Below, in pieces: positions 17,481 through 27,036 of a DNA stretch of 64,000 bases; positions within the stretch are counted from its first letter, which is position 1; the number at the start of each line of letters is the position of its first letter. Location: NCBI RefSeq assembly GCF_019457885.1, contig NZ_JAHZST010000017.1, positions 1-64,000 on the forward strand, read 5' to 3'. The notes under the pieces were generated by a model. The model searched no databases. It saw only the letters and a program-made list of their open reading frames with translations, and was not told where the DNA came from. A program made the position numbers and the translations under genes. The DNA comes from Shewanella nanhaiensis. Its GTDB lineage: Bacteria > Pseudomonadota > Gammaproteobacteria > Enterobacterales > Shewanellaceae.

Positions 17481-20165
17481 ATGGCAGAAACTACAGTAGA
17501 AAAACTGGCCACAGAAGTTGGAAAAAGTGCAGATCGTTTGGTTGAGCAGTTTTCTGATGCCGGTATTAAGAAAAGTAAAACTGACTCAGTCTCTGAGGCT
17601 GAGAAGCAGCAGTTGCTTGAATTTTTAAAGAAGCAACATGGTGGCGATTCAGCACCAACTAAGATGACACTACAGCGCAAATCAGTATCAACACTAAGCG
17701 TTGGTACAGGTAGTGATTCTAAAGATGTTAAAGTTGAAGTGCGCAAAAAGCGCACTTTCGTGAAGCGTGATCCTGCTGCTGAAGCGGAAGCTGAGGCTGC
17801 AGCAAAACTTGAAGCAGAAGCTAAAGCGGCTGCAGAAGCTGCTGCTAAAGCTCAGGCTGATGCAGAAGCTAAAGCCAAAGCAGAGGCTAAGGCCAAAGCT
17901 GACGCAGAAGCGAAAGAGAAGGCTAAAGCCAACGCTGCAGCAAAAGCTAAGACAGCACCTACAGCGGAAGAGAAAGCGGCTCAAGACGAAGCCGATAGAC
18001 TTCAAGCTGCGAAAGATGACGTTGCTAAAGCTAAAGCAGATGAAGAAGCGAAAGCTGCTGCTGAAGCCGCTCGTATACTTGCAGAAGAGAACTCAGCTCG
18101 TTGGGCTGAGGAAGAGAAGCAACGTAAAGAGCTTGAAAAGAATGTTGATCACCACGTAACGACTTCATCAGAAGCGCGTGCCGCGGAAGATACTGCCGAT
18201 GCTAACGCTGAAAAGCGCGACCGTCGTCCACGTAAAGCCCCTGCAGCGGCTCCTGCAAATGCGCCTGCTAATACAGGCAAAGGCAAGCGTCGTGGCGGAA
18301 AAGACAATCGTCGTGATGGCCGTAATGCACGCGGTGGCCGTAATGCTCGTAACAACCGTAGTGTTGCACCTGAGTCTATGGATCACGCATTTACTAAGCC
18401 AGTTGCCGTTGTTAAAACGGATGTGAGCATTGGTGAAACTGTTTCTGTTGCTGAATTAGCATCAAAAATGTCTATCAAGGCCACTGAAATCATCAAACAG
18501 ATGATGAAGATGGGCTCTATGGTTACCATCAACCAGGTACTTGATCAGGAAACTGCTCAATTAGTTGCTGAAGAGATGGGCCATAAGGTTGTGCTAATTC
18601 GTGAGAACGAACTTGAGCATCAGGTTCTTGCTGACCGTGATGGCAACATCCAGGCTGAGTCTCGTGCTCCTGTTGTTACTATCATGGGTCACGTTGACCA
18701 CGGTAAGACTTCGCTACTTGACCATATTCGTATGGCTAAAGTGGCTTCAGGCGAAGCGGGTGGTATTACCCAGCACATTGGTGCATACCACGTTGAAACT
18801 GATAACGGCATGATCACTTTCCTTGATACTCCTGGTCACGCTGCGTTTACCGCTATGCGTGCTCGTGGTGCTAAGGCAACCGATATCGTTATCTTGGTTG
18901 TTGCTGCCGATGATGGTGTAATGCCACAGACGATTGAAGCGATTCAGCATGCCAAAGCGGGCGGTGTACCGCTAATCGTTGCAGTGAACAAGATGGATAA
19001 GCCAGAGGCTGATCCTGAGCGTGTTAAGAGTGAACTTTCACAGCACGGCGTAATGTCTGAAGATTGGGGCGGAAACAACATGTTTGTTCACGTTTCAGCT
19101 AAGAGCGGTGAAGGTATCGACGAGCTACTTGAAGGTATCCTTCTTGAAGCTGAAGTCCTTGAGCTTAAGGCGATCAGAGAAGGTATGGCTGCAGGTGTTG
19201 TTGTTGAATCTAAGTTGGATAAGGGCCGCGGTCCTGTAGCAACTGTATTGGTTCAAGAAGGTACACTTAAGCAAGGCGATATCGTTCTTTGTGGCCTTGA
19301 ATACGGTAAAGTCCGTGCTATGCGCGACGAAAATGGCCGCTCTGTGACTGAAGCGGGTCCATCTATTCCTGTTGAGATTTTAGGTCTTTCAGGTGTACCT
19401 TCAGCAGGTGATGAAGCGACCGTTGTACGTGATGAACGTAAAGCCCGTGAAGTTGCTCTTTACCGTCAAGGTAAGTTCCGTGATATCAAACTGGCTCGCC
19501 AGCAGAAGTCTAAGCTTGAAAACATGTTTGCTAACATGACTGAAGGCGAAGTTCAGGAGCTGAACATCGTTCTTAAAGCGGACGTTCAAGGTTCACTTGA
19601 AGCTATCTGTGATTCACTCAATGGCTTATCTACTGGTGAAGTTAAAGTTAACATCATCGCACGTGGTGTAGGCGGATTGACTGAAACTGACGCAAGCCTT
19701 GCTGCTGCATCAAACGCTATCATGGTTGGTTTTAACGTTCGTGCTGATGCACAAGCGCGTAAAGTTATCGAAAGTGAGAGTGTTGATCTGCGTTACTACA
19801 GCATCATCTATCAATTGATTGATGAAGTTAGAGACGCGATGAGTGGTCTACTTGCTCCTGAGTTTAAGCAAGAGATCATTGGTCTTGCTGAAGTTCGCGA
19901 CGTATTTAAGTCTCCAAAGATCGGCGCAATTGCTGGCTGTATGGTAACTGAAGGTACGATCAAGCGCAGCGCACCAATCCGTGTTCTACGTGACAACGTT
20001 GTTATCTACGAAGGTGAGTTAGAATCACTTCGTCGCTTTAAAGATGACGTTAACGATGTTCGTAACGGCATGGAATGTGGTATCGGTGTTAAGAATTACA
20101 ATGACGTCAGAGTTGGCGATCAGATAGAAGTCTTTGAAACCGTTGAAATAGCACGCTCTCTCTAA
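17481..20165 (+). CDS. infB: Translation initiation factor IF-2
   Basis: A GTPase that places initiator tRNA on the 30S subunit. The 894 residues begin with an IF2-N domain (ETTVEKLATEVGKSADRLVE). A long Ala/Lys/Glu linker of low complexity (about 100-240) and an Arg/Gly-rich patch follow. Then come a second IF2-N domain, the G domain (GHVDHGKTSLLDHIR, DTPGHAAF, NKMDKPEA) and the C-terminal tRNA-binding domains. The frame is open 16 codons further up, overlapping nusA, but the ATG at 17481 matches the conserved N-terminus and follows GAGGGG. The Ala/Lys linker creates many false frames. Confidence 0.97.
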   Translation: MAETTVEKLATEVGKSADRLVEQFSDAGIKKSKTDSVSEAEKQQLLEFLKKQHGGDSAPTKMTLQRKSVSTLSVGTGSDSKDVKVEVRKKRTFVKRDPAAEAEAEAAAKLEAEAKAAAEAAAKAQADAEAKAKAEAKAKADAEAKEKAKANAAAKAKTAPTAEEKAAQDEADRLQAAKDDVAKAKADEEAKAAAEAARILAEENSARWAEEEKQRKELEKNVDHHVTTSSEARAAEDTADANAEKRDRRPRKAPAAAPANAPANTGKGKRRGGKDNRRDGRNARGGRNARNNRSVAPESMDHAFTKPVAVVKTDVSIGETVSVAELASKMSIKATEIIKQMMKMGSMVTINQVLDQETAQLVAEEMGHKVVLIRENELEHQVLADRDGNIQAESRAPVVTIMGHVDHGKTSLLDHIRMAKVASGEAGGITQHIGAYHVETDNGMITFLDTPGHAAFTAMRARGAKATDIVILVVAADDGVMPQTIEAIQHAKAGGVPLIVAVNKMDKPEADPERVKSELSQHGVMSEDWGGNNMFVHVSAKSGEGIDELLEGILLEAEVLELKAIREGMAAGVVVESKLDKGRGPVATVLVQEGTLKQGDIVLCGLEYGKVRAMRDENGRSVTEAGPSIPVEILGLSGVPSAGDEATVVRDERKAREVALYRQGKFRDIKLARQQKSKLENMFANMTEGEVQELNIVLKADVQGSLEAICDSLNGLSTGEVKVNIIARGVGGLTETDASLAAASNAIMVGFNVRADAQARKVIESESVDLRYYSIIYQLIDEVRDAMSGLLAPEFKQEIIGLAEVRDVFKSPKIGAIAGCMVTEGTIKRSAPIRVLRDNVVIYEGELESLRRFKDDVNDVRNGMECGIGVKNYNDVRVGDQIEVFETVEIARSL

Positions 20166-20181
20166 GAGATTGTAGCTAAGG

Positions 20182-20206
20182 GGGCGGCGGATGCCGCCCT
20201 TTTTTC
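20182..20206 (+). terminator. infB terminator
   Basis: Seven-base GC stem GGGCGGC/GCCGCCC with a GGAT loop followed by six T. It separates infB from rbfA, so rbfA-truB probably needs its own promoter or read-through. Confidence 0.9.
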
Positions 20207-20236
20207 GTTTAGATAGCACTCATAAATGGCTATCTA

Positions 20237-20502
20237 ATACCAATTATTATAAAGATTTGATCGCTCAGCGAGAGTTTAACGGTGCTGAGGCAAGGCAACG
20301 AGTGAAGAGCATAGTTATTCTACGGTCAAGCTCGTTAACACCGCATCAGCACCGTTAAAACTCGCCTGAAAGGAGTGTTTTTGGCTGCCTACTTCTGCGT
20401 TGAATGAATTCATAAGGGAACAACCATTATGTCATCCATTCGCCTTGAATTAGTTTGCCAAAAAACACTCTGAGTAGATCAACTTCTTATATTAATTGGT
20501 AT
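20237..20502 (-). repeat. Dispersed repeat element, copy 2, between infB and rbfA
   Basis: The reverse complement of copy 1 (148-415), with the same ATACCAAT-type ends and the same interior blocks (for example TTGGCAAACTAATTCAAGGC, GCAGAAGTAGGCAGCC, and CTCGCTGAGCGAT). The rbfA-side end contains TATAAT (20499-20504), 22 bases before the rbfA start. No transposase gene is present. It lies downstream of the infB terminator, so it breaks the usual tight infB-rbfA linkage without harming either coding region. Confidence 0.85.
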
Positions 20503-20525
20503 AATTAACCGAGTGGCAAATTATT

Positions 20526-20948
20526 ATGGCAAGAGAATTTAGTCGAACACGTCGTATCGCACAGCAGTTACAGCAAGAGCTGGCTCAAGTGCTACAGCGT
20601 GACATTAAAGATCCTCGTATTGGCATGGTAACGGTAAATGACGTTGAAGTATCACGTGATTTAAGTTACGCCAAAGTCTTTGTTACCTTTTTCGAAGAGG
20701 ATAGCAAGCTTGTTGAGGAAAAATTAGAGGCGCTAACAACAGCGTCTGGTTATGTTCGTTCATTGGTCGCTGGTCGCATGAAGCTGCGCGTGATGCCTGA
20801 ACTTAGATTTGTGTATGATGCATCGCTTGTCGAAGGTATGCGTATGTCTAACTTGGTGACTCGTATCATTCATGATGATGAAGCTAAGCAGCAGAAGCAT
20901 AACGGTAAAGATAAAACCGATACCGCTGATTCGGAAGGTGAAGAGTAA
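20526..20948 (+). CDS. rbfA: 30S ribosome-binding factor RbfA
   Basis: Assists late 16S rRNA maturation and is needed for growth in the cold. The 140 residues show the KH-like family pattern: RTRRIAQQLQQELAQVLQRD at the N-terminus, IGMVTVNDVEVSRDLSYAKV, and RSLVAGRMKLRVMPELRF. A charged C-terminal tail (about 118-140) is variable. It overlaps truB by one base, so the two are translationally coupled. The 5' side carries the inserted repeat, so the promoter may differ from that of relatives. Confidence 0.96.
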   Translation: MAREFSRTRRIAQQLQQELAQVLQRDIKDPRIGMVTVNDVEVSRDLSYAKVFVTFFEEDSKLVEEKLEALTTASGYVRSLVAGRMKLRVMPELRFVYDASLVEGMRMSNLVTRIIHDDEAKQQKHNGKDKTDTADSEGEE

Positions 20949-21901
20949 TGGCTCGTCGCTCTCGTGGCCGCTTTATCGACGGGATTGTACTCCTAGATAA
21001 AGATACTGGCATGAGTTCTAACTTTGCATTGCAGCGAGTTAAGCGACTTTTTAATGCCAATAAGGCTGGGCATACCGGAGCGCTTGATCCACTTGCAACG
21101 GGTATGTTGCCAATCTGTTTAGGTGAGGCGACCAAGTTTTCACAGCATCTGCTCGATGCAGACAAGCGTTATACCGTGATTGCAAAACTTGGAGAGCGAA
21201 CCGATACCAGTGATTCAGATGGTGAAGTGGTGCAGACTCGCCCGATTAACTTTACTCAAGAGCTGCTAATGGAGTCCTTGGAGCATTTTCGTGGCGAGAC
21301 GATGCAAGTTCCCTCTATGTATTCGGCACTTAAACATGAGGGGCAACCTCTGTATAAGTATGCGCGTGAAGGCATTGAGGTAGCAAGGAAGGCGAGACCA
21401 ATTAATGTCTTTGAACTTAACTTTATCAGCCTTGTAGGCGATGAGTTAACCTTAGATATCCACTGCTCGAAAGGGACCTACATACGCACTATCACAGATG
21501 ATCTTGGTGAGATGCTAGGCTGTGGTGCCCATGTGATCATGTTAAGGCGAACTCAAGTTGCTGGTTACCCTTACGAGCGTATGATCAGCCTTGAGCAGCT
21601 TAATGAGATGGTCAGTCAAGCTGAGGCTGATGGAGTTGAAACTAAATCTGTGCTCGACCCGTTACTCTTGCCTATGGATACCGCAGTCAGTAAGTTTAGA
21701 GAGATAAACCTCGCTGAGTCGCAGGCTCCTTATCTAATGAATGGTAATCCCGTTCATGCTTCAGGTTTAGTTGCTGATGAAATTGTGCGGATCACTATAG
21801 GTGATGAGCATAAGTTTGTTGGAATTGGGGCGATGAATGATGACGGTATGTTGGCACCAAAACGCCTAATCGTTATTCGTGAAGATGAAATAAAGGCGTA
21901 A
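20948..21901 (+). CDS. truB: tRNA pseudouridine(55) synthase TruB
   Basis: Makes pseudouridine-55 in the T-loop of tRNAs and acts as a tRNA chaperone. The 317 residues contain GHTGALDPLATGMLPICLGE, where the Asp is catalytic (about 48), followed by KFSQHLLDADKRY and the substrate segment PSMYSALKHEGQPLYKYARE. The C-terminal PUA-like domain is about 245-315. It starts within the rbfA stop codon (TAATG). rpsO follows after a separate promoter. Confidence 0.96.
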   Translation: MARRSRGRFIDGIVLLDKDTGMSSNFALQRVKRLFNANKAGHTGALDPLATGMLPICLGEATKFSQHLLDADKRYTVIAKLGERTDTSDSDGEVVQTRPINFTQELLMESLEHFRGETMQVPSMYSALKHEGQPLYKYAREGIEVARKARPINVFELNFISLVGDELTLDIHCSKGTYIRTITDDLGEMLGCGAHVIMLRRTQVAGYPYERMISLEQLNEMVSQAEADGVETKSVLDPLLLPMDTAVSKFREINLAESQAPYLMNGNPVHASGLVADEIVRITIGDEHKFVGIGAMNDDGMLAPKRLIVIREDEIKA

Positions 21902-21906
21902 ATTTT

Positions 21907-21934
21907 ATACCGATTGATATTATCTGGTTGGTAT
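21907..21934. repeat. Minimal palindrome made of two repeat-element ends
   Basis: The segment starts ATACCGATTGATAT and ends TCTGGTTGGTAT. Its two halves are the two terminal repeats of the 266-bp element brought together with almost no interior, immediately after truB. It may also form a weak hairpin in the transcript. Confidence 0.6.
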
Positions 21935-21944
21935 TAGTTATCTA

Positions 21945-21973
21945 TTGCATATATTGCCAAAAATAGGTAAAAT
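21945..21973 (+). promoter_or_regulatory. Predicted rpsO promoter
   Basis: TTGCAT (21945-21950) and TAAAAT (21968-21973) are 17 bases apart. This leaves a leader of about 60 bases before rpsO, enough for the translational autoregulation known for S15 genes. Confidence 0.55.
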
Positions 21974-22040
21974 CCGCGCTCGCTTTAGCTGAGTTAGTGA
22001 TTGGCTAAAGATTTATTAATGCATTATTTGGAGAGACAAC

Positions 22041-22310
22041 ATGTCACTAAATGCTGAACAAACTGCATCTATCCTGGCTGAATTCGGTCGTTGTGAAAAT
22101 GACACTGGTTCTACTGAAGTTCAGGTAGCTCTTTTAACTGCACAGATTAACCATCTGCAAGGTCACTTTAAAGAGCACAAGCACGATCACCACTCACGTC
22201 GTGGTCTACTACGCATGGTTAATACCCGTCGTAAACTTCTTGCATACCTAAAGCGTACTGAAAACGTACGTTACCAGGAACTAATCAAGAAGCTAGGTCT
22301 ACGTCGTTAA
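22041..22310 (+). CDS. rpsO: 30S ribosomal protein S15
   Basis: Primary 16S rRNA-binding protein of the small-subunit platform. The 89 residues match the universal length and carry the signature ALLTAQINHLQGHFKEHKHD with HHSRRGLLRMVNTRRKLLAYL. GGAGAGA precedes the ATG. In E. coli pnp follows directly; here a minus-strand GGDEF/EAL gene is interposed, so rpsO and pnp are not one transcript. Confidence 0.98.
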   Translation: MSLNAEQTASILAEFGRCENDTGSTEVQVALLTAQINHLQGHFKEHKHDHHSRRGLLRMVNTRRKLLAYLKRTENVRYQELIKKLGLRR

Positions 22311-22330
22311 TAACGATTAGATTTAGATAA

Positions 22331-22354
22331 AGGAGGCTTAGGCCTCCTTTTTTG
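22331..22354 (+). terminator. rpsO terminator
   Basis: Seven-base stem AGGAGGC/GCCTCCT with a TTAG loop and a T-run. Confidence 0.9.
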
Positions 22355-22460
22355 TACATGGATGTTTTTATCCCTGATCGCAGGGACAGCGATTGAGGGG
22401 GTTTGTGTCTGGAACTTTATGTCCTATTTCTGATTAAGAGCCCATGGAGGGATATAAATT
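22355..22460 (+). repeat. Degenerate copy of the 29.8-30.2 kb repeat family
   Basis: The start (ACATGGATGT...TATCC.TGATCGCAGG) matches the opening of the repeat at 29765. The part from AGCGATTGAGGGGGTTTG to GTCTGGAAC resembles later parts of that unit, with the middle missing. CCCATGG with GGGATAT near 22442 echoes its CCCATA/TATGGG hairpin. It appears to be a deleted relic of the same family. Confidence 0.5.
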
Positions 22461-22516
22461 TACTTTTGCCTAAATATTCTCGGAAGGCTTGTTGAAAGTT
22501 CCCCTGTATCCATCTG

Positions 22517-24550
22517 TTAAATATGGCTAATACTTGCGGTATTGGGTCTGATATATTTGTCGACAAACTCATCGTGTTCTAAGGGTTTACTGAAATAGAA
22601 TCCCTGTCCTATCTGGCACTCATTACTGCTAAGCCAGTCAAGTTGCTCCTCTGTTTCTATCCCTTCGGCGACAACTTTTAGATTTAACTGTTTGCCCAAC
22701 ATTAAGATGGTGGATGCAATAGCACTCTCTTGTGGGAGATCGGTGACGAAGCAGCGGTCGATCTTCATGGTGGTGATAGGCAGATGCCTAAGGTAGGAGA
22801 GCGATGAATAGCCAGTGCCAAAATCATCAACTGCAATGCCGAAGCCTGCCGATTTTAGTTGCTGAAGTTTTGAGATAGCCAGTTCGATGTCGTTCATCAA
22901 TGAGGTTTCAGTTATCTCTATCTCTAATAACTCTGGACTTATCTGATATCTAAGGGCTAACTGCTTGATATCTGGCACCAAGCTGGCGTCTGCAAACTGC
23001 TGTGAGGCCACATTGACTGCTATAGGTAGCGCAAAGTTATACTTAATTTTCCACTCTCTGAGGGTCTTGCAGGCTTCCTCTATAACCCATCGACCGATAG
23101 GGATGATGATGCCAGTCTCTTCAGCCACAGGGATGAATGAAAGTGGACTGATGAGGCGCCCATCTTTTTTCCATCTTATTAACGCTTCGCAAGCGAGGAT
23201 TTTGCCAGTTTTAATATCAAATTTAGGCTGGTAATGGAGCAAGAACTCCTCATTTTTAAGGGCGTCATGGAGTGATGCCTCGGTTCTTAATCGCACCGCT
23301 GCTCGCTCTGTCATCTGCTGCTTAAAGAAGGCCCACTGGTTTGAACCTGCCGCTTTTGCACTGTACATGGCGATGTCAGCATGACGAATGAGATCTTCTG
23401 CCGTCATGCCATCATCGGGGTAGATAGAGATCCCCACCGATGCTGCAGGATGGATCGTATGCTCATTGAGCTGCATAGGGGTATTTAATTGAATTAGCAG
23501 GTTATCGACAAAATCTGCAGCTTGATCTGGCGTTTGGATCTCATCGGCTAAGATAACAAATTCATCACCACCGAGTCTGGCTACGGTCCCTTTATCACCG
23601 ACGACTCGCTCTAATACGCGGGCGATCCTCGCCAGAAATTTATCACCTAATGCATGACCCAGTGAGTCGTTGACGTTTTTAAATCTATCTAGATCGATAA
23701 ACACCATACTAAATTGATTCTTATGAACTCGCGCTCGTTGAATCGTGACGGCGATAGTTTCGAGTAATAGGGTGCGATTAGGCAAACCAGTTAACGGATC
23801 TCGAGTTGCCATCTTACGTAACTTGCTCTGGGTTTGGCTGAACTGTATTAAGATTTGATTAAATTTTGATGTCACTAATCCTAGCTCATCATCAATGTGC
23901 GATTTATCGACGGGAAGCAGATTTTCATCTGGGGAGTCTGGTTCTATTTTATCGATGGCTTCACTAATATGGGCGATGGGGCGTGTTAGAAATCGATGAA
24001 ATACCACAGAGAGCACTAAGGTGATTAAGAGTGCGCGCGCCAGTGTTGCAATAAGACTGAACTTTAGTTGAGAAAAGAGAGAGTCTGTCAGTCCTTGAGT
24101 ATCATAAAATATGGTCAGCGTGCCTATCAGTTGTTGTTTCTCTGTGCCCTCAAAATAGAAAGGTCTGAGCAGTGAACGAGAGATCTCTTTAAGATCACCA
24201 AAAAGGCGATGACTGAGTTTTTCAAAGATACTTGGGTGCAGATTAGGTGAGGATACTGAGACAAACATGGAGCCATCATCAAGCTCAATAACGGCTGAGC
24301 CCACATGTTGAACCTTAAGCACTCCCTCAAGGGTTTGCTTAGCTAAGTTATCATCTAAGGCCCAAACAGCATTTGCAGCGGGTTGTTCTACTGAATCAAG
24401 AAGCTCTTTTTGAGAAGCTTTAAGTTGATCTCTTGCTGATACACCTACAAGCGCAATCTCTACTATAAAAATCGCGATAGCAAAGAAAAGTGCGGAAAAA
24501 ACCACTAAGCTGGTCTGCTTCCAAGTAAGAGATTTAAAGCTGGCAGACAT
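22517..24550 (-). CDS. Membrane-bound GGDEF/EAL cyclic-di-GMP enzyme
   Basis: A 677-residue protein with a membrane helix at about 12-34, a periplasmic sensor of about 130 residues of no clear family, a second helix at about 165-187 and a HAMP-like linker. A GGDEF domain (intact RLGGDEFVIL, about 325) and an EAL domain (CEALIRWKK at about 453, plus ITETSLM and VDDFGTGYSSLSYLRHLP) follow. Both active-site sets look intact, so it could make and degrade cyclic-di-GMP; which activity dominates cannot be read. It is divergent from pnp. The signal sensed is unknown. Confidence 0.92.
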   Translation of the reverse strand: MSASFKSLTWKQTSLVVFSALFFAIAIFIVEIALVGVSARDQLKASQKELLDSVEQPAANAVWALDDNLAKQTLEGVLKVQHVGSAVIELDDGSMFVSVSSPNLHPSIFEKLSHRLFGDLKEISRSLLRPFYFEGTEKQQLIGTLTIFYDTQGLTDSLFSQLKFSLIATLARALLITLVLSVVFHRFLTRPIAHISEAIDKIEPDSPDENLLPVDKSHIDDELGLVTSKFNQILIQFSQTQSKLRKMATRDPLTGLPNRTLLLETIAVTIQRARVHKNQFSMVFIDLDRFKNVNDSLGHALGDKFLARIARVLERVVGDKGTVARLGGDEFVILADEIQTPDQAADFVDNLLIQLNTPMQLNEHTIHPAASVGISIYPDDGMTAEDLIRHADIAMYSAKAAGSNQWAFFKQQMTERAAVRLRTEASLHDALKNEEFLLHYQPKFDIKTGKILACEALIRWKKDGRLISPLSFIPVAEETGIIIPIGRWVIEEACKTLREWKIKYNFALPIAVNVASQQFADASLVPDIKQLALRYQISPELLEIEITETSLMNDIELAISKLQQLKSAGFGIAVDDFGTGYSSLSYLRHLPITTMKIDRCFVTDLPQESAIASTILMLGKQLNLKVVAEGIETEEQLDWLSSNECQIGQGFYFSKPLEHDEFVDKYIRPNTASISHI

Positions 24551-24746
24551 GTGCCGATCCTTTTATTTGGGTCTTGATACTCAAAAAACCTCTTTTAAGC
24601 CAGTTCCATAACAAAATATTCTTGAAAGTATTCACTTTAGAGAAAACTTTCGGCTTTGTCATCACTCTATGCTCTTTATCTATTGAATAGAGATGAAGTA
24701 TACTTATGCGCGAAATTAAGGTTATTAAATTTAAGGAATGGTTCAC

Positions 24747-26855
24747 GTGAATCCAATCGTAAAAAGTTTTGAATATGGTCAACATACAGTCACCTTGGAA
24801 ACTGGGGTTATAGCCCGCCAAGCAAATGCTGCGGTTTTAGCAAGTATGGGTGATACAACAGTATTAGTCACTGTCGTTGGAAAGAAAGCAGAAGACGTGG
24901 GCCGTGACTTTTTTCCTTTAACCGTTAACTATCAGGAAAAAACATACGCAGCGGGTAAGATCCCTGGCGGTTTCTTCAAGCGTGAAGGTCGTCCTTCAGA
25001 AAATGAAACCTTGATTGCACGTCTAATTGACCGTCCAATCCGTCCTCTTTTCCCTAACGGTTTCAAAAACGAAGTTCAAGTTATCATCACAGTGGTTTCA
25101 GTTGATCCAGAGATCAACCCAGATGTTATCTCTATGATCGGTACTTCTGCTGCACTTAGTATCTCAGACCTGCCATTCAATGGTCCTCTAGGTGTTGCTC
25201 GTGTTGGTTATACCAATGGCGAATATGTACTTAACCCAGATGTTAGCCAGTTAGCTGAAAGTGATTTAGACCTAGTTGTTGCCGGTACTCAAGGCGCAGT
25301 ATTGATGGTTGAATCTGAAGCGGCTTCACTTCCTGAAGAGGTGATGTTAGGTGGTGTGGTTTATGGCCATGACCAGCAGCAAGTTGTGATCAATGCGATT
25401 AATGAGCTAACTGCTGAAGCGGGTAAAACTAAGTGGGACTGGACAGCACCAGCTGAAGACACTGACTTAGTTGAGAAGATTAAAGGTCTTGCTGAAGCTG
25501 AACTGACAAATGCATACCAGATTGCTGATAAGCATGAGCGTCGTGATGCGGTTATTGCACTTAAAAATGCAGCAGTTGCAAAGCTTGTTGAAGAGAACGC
25601 AGATGTTGATCTACGTGAAGTTGACAAGTTACTTGGTAGCCTAGAGAAGAAAGTGGTTCGTAGCCGCATCATCTCTGGTAGCCCACGTATCGATGGTCGT
25701 GAGCCTGATATGGTTCGTGCACTTAACGTTATGGCTGGTGTACTTCCACGTACTCACGGTAGCTCTTTGTTCACTCGTGGTGAAACTCAAGCACTAGTTA
25801 CTTGTACTTTAGGTACTGAGCGTGACGCTCAGAAAGTTGATAGCATCATGGGCGAGTACACAAACCGCTTTATGTTGCACTATAACTTCCCTCCTTACTC
25901 TGTTGGTGAAACAGGTATGGTTGGCTCACCTAAGCGTCGTGAAATTGGTCACGGTAAGCTAGCATGGCGTGGTATTAACGCTGTTATGCCTACAGCTGAA
26001 GAGTTCCCATACAGCGTTCGTGTAGTATCTGAGATCACTGAATCTAACGGTTCAAGCTCTATGGCTTCAGTTTGTGGTACTTCTTTAGCACTTATGGATG
26101 CAGGTGTTCCAATCAAGACTTCTGTAGCTGGTATCGCTATGGGTCTAGTTAAAGAGGGCGACGACTTTGTTGTTCTTTCTGACATCCTAGGTGATGAAGA
26201 TCATCTTGGTGATATGGACTTTAAAGTAGCTGGTACTCGTGATGGTATTACTGCACTGCAGATGGATATCAAGATTGAAGGTATCACTAAAGAGATCATG
26301 CAGATTGCTCTACAGCAAGCTTACGGTGCACGTGTTCATATCCTAAACGTGATGGATCAGGCTATCTCTGGTCATCGTGAAGATATCTCTGATCACGCTC
26401 CACGTATCACGACTCTTAAGATTAATCCTGAGAAGATCCGTGACGTTATTGGTAAAGGTGGTGCGACTATTCGTGCGCTTACCGAAGAGACTGGTACTAC
26501 GATTGAGCTAGAAGATGACGGTACTGTTAAGATCGCATCTGCTAACGGTGAAGCAACGAAAGAAGCTATCCGTCGTATCGAAGAGATCACTGCTGAAGTT
26601 GAAGTGGGTACGGTTTACAACGGTAAAGTTGTTCGTATCGTTGATTTCGGTGCGTTTGTGACCATTCTTCCTGGTAAAGATGGTCTAGTACATATCTCTC
26701 AGATCGCAGAAGAGCGTGTTGCTAACGTTTCTGATTACCTACAAGTAGGTCAAGAAGTTAAAGTTAAGGTGATGGAAGTTGATCGCCAAGGCCGTGTACG
26801 TCTTTCAATGAAAGAAGCACAACCTAAAGCTGAAGCGGCTCCAGCTGCTGAATAA
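24747..26855 (+). CDS. pnp: Polyribonucleotide nucleotidyltransferase (PNPase)
   Basis: A phosphorolytic 3'-5' exoribonuclease and degradosome component. The 702 residues hold two RNase PH domains (the first with FFKREGRPSENETLIARLIDRPIRPLFP, the second with MGEYTNRFMLHYNFPPYSVG), a KH domain (KIRDVIGKGGATIRALTEE) and an S1 domain (GTVYNGKVVRIVDFGAFVTI). The GTG at 24747 is preferred because it begins the conserved MNPIVKSFEYG and has AAGGA nine bases upstream. The in-frame ATG at 24738 has no room for a ribosome site. Confidence 0.97.
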   Translation: MNPIVKSFEYGQHTVTLETGVIARQANAAVLASMGDTTVLVTVVGKKAEDVGRDFFPLTVNYQEKTYAAGKIPGGFFKREGRPSENETLIARLIDRPIRPLFPNGFKNEVQVIITVVSVDPEINPDVISMIGTSAALSISDLPFNGPLGVARVGYTNGEYVLNPDVSQLAESDLDLVVAGTQGAVLMVESEAASLPEEVMLGGVVYGHDQQQVVINAINELTAEAGKTKWDWTAPAEDTDLVEKIKGLAEAELTNAYQIADKHERRDAVIALKNAAVAKLVEENADVDLREVDKLLGSLEKKVVRSRIISGSPRIDGREPDMVRALNVMAGVLPRTHGSSLFTRGETQALVTCTLGTERDAQKVDSIMGEYTNRFMLHYNFPPYSVGETGMVGSPKRREIGHGKLAWRGINAVMPTAEEFPYSVRVVSEITESNGSSSMASVCGTSLALMDAGVPIKTSVAGIAMGLVKEGDDFVVLSDILGDEDHLGDMDFKVAGTRDGITALQMDIKIEGITKEIMQIALQQAYGARVHILNVMDQAISGHREDISDHAPRITTLKINPEKIRDVIGKGGATIRALTEETGTTIELEDDGTVKIASANGEATKEAIRRIEEITAEVEVGTVYNGKVVRIVDFGAFVTILPGKDGLVHISQIAEERVANVSDYLQVGQEVKVKVMEVDRQGRVRLSMKEAQPKAEAAPAAE

Positions 26856-26873
26856 GCATTTAGCTTAACGATG

Positions 26874-26902
26874 AAAGGAGACCTAAGGGTCTCCTTTTTT
26901 AT
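26874..26902 (+). terminator. pnp terminator
   Basis: Ten-base perfect stem AAAGGAGACC/GGTCTCCTTT with a TAAG loop, then T. Confidence 0.92.
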
Positions 26903-26926
26903 TGCCTGATCTGCTTTGAGTTATTT

Positions 26927-26942
26927 CAATTGATATAAGAAG
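26927..26942 (+). repeat. Isolated end-like fragment of the dispersed repeat
   Basis: CAATTGATATAAGAAG resembles the end of copy 2 (CAATTAATATAAGAAG on the reverse strand). Only this end is recognisable, so the call is tentative. Confidence 0.3.
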
Positions 26943-27036
26943 TGTTAGTATCGGTGAAATAATTAAATCCTTGATAGCCGTAGTGATAGCGGATTGCTAT
27001 GATTACAGCTACAGGTGAATTCAAAGGGTTAAATGG

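Noticed and set aside
17694..18426. Several long overlapping frames in infB
   Set aside because: They are by-products of the Ala/Lys/Glu-rich repeat coding of the IF-2 linker.
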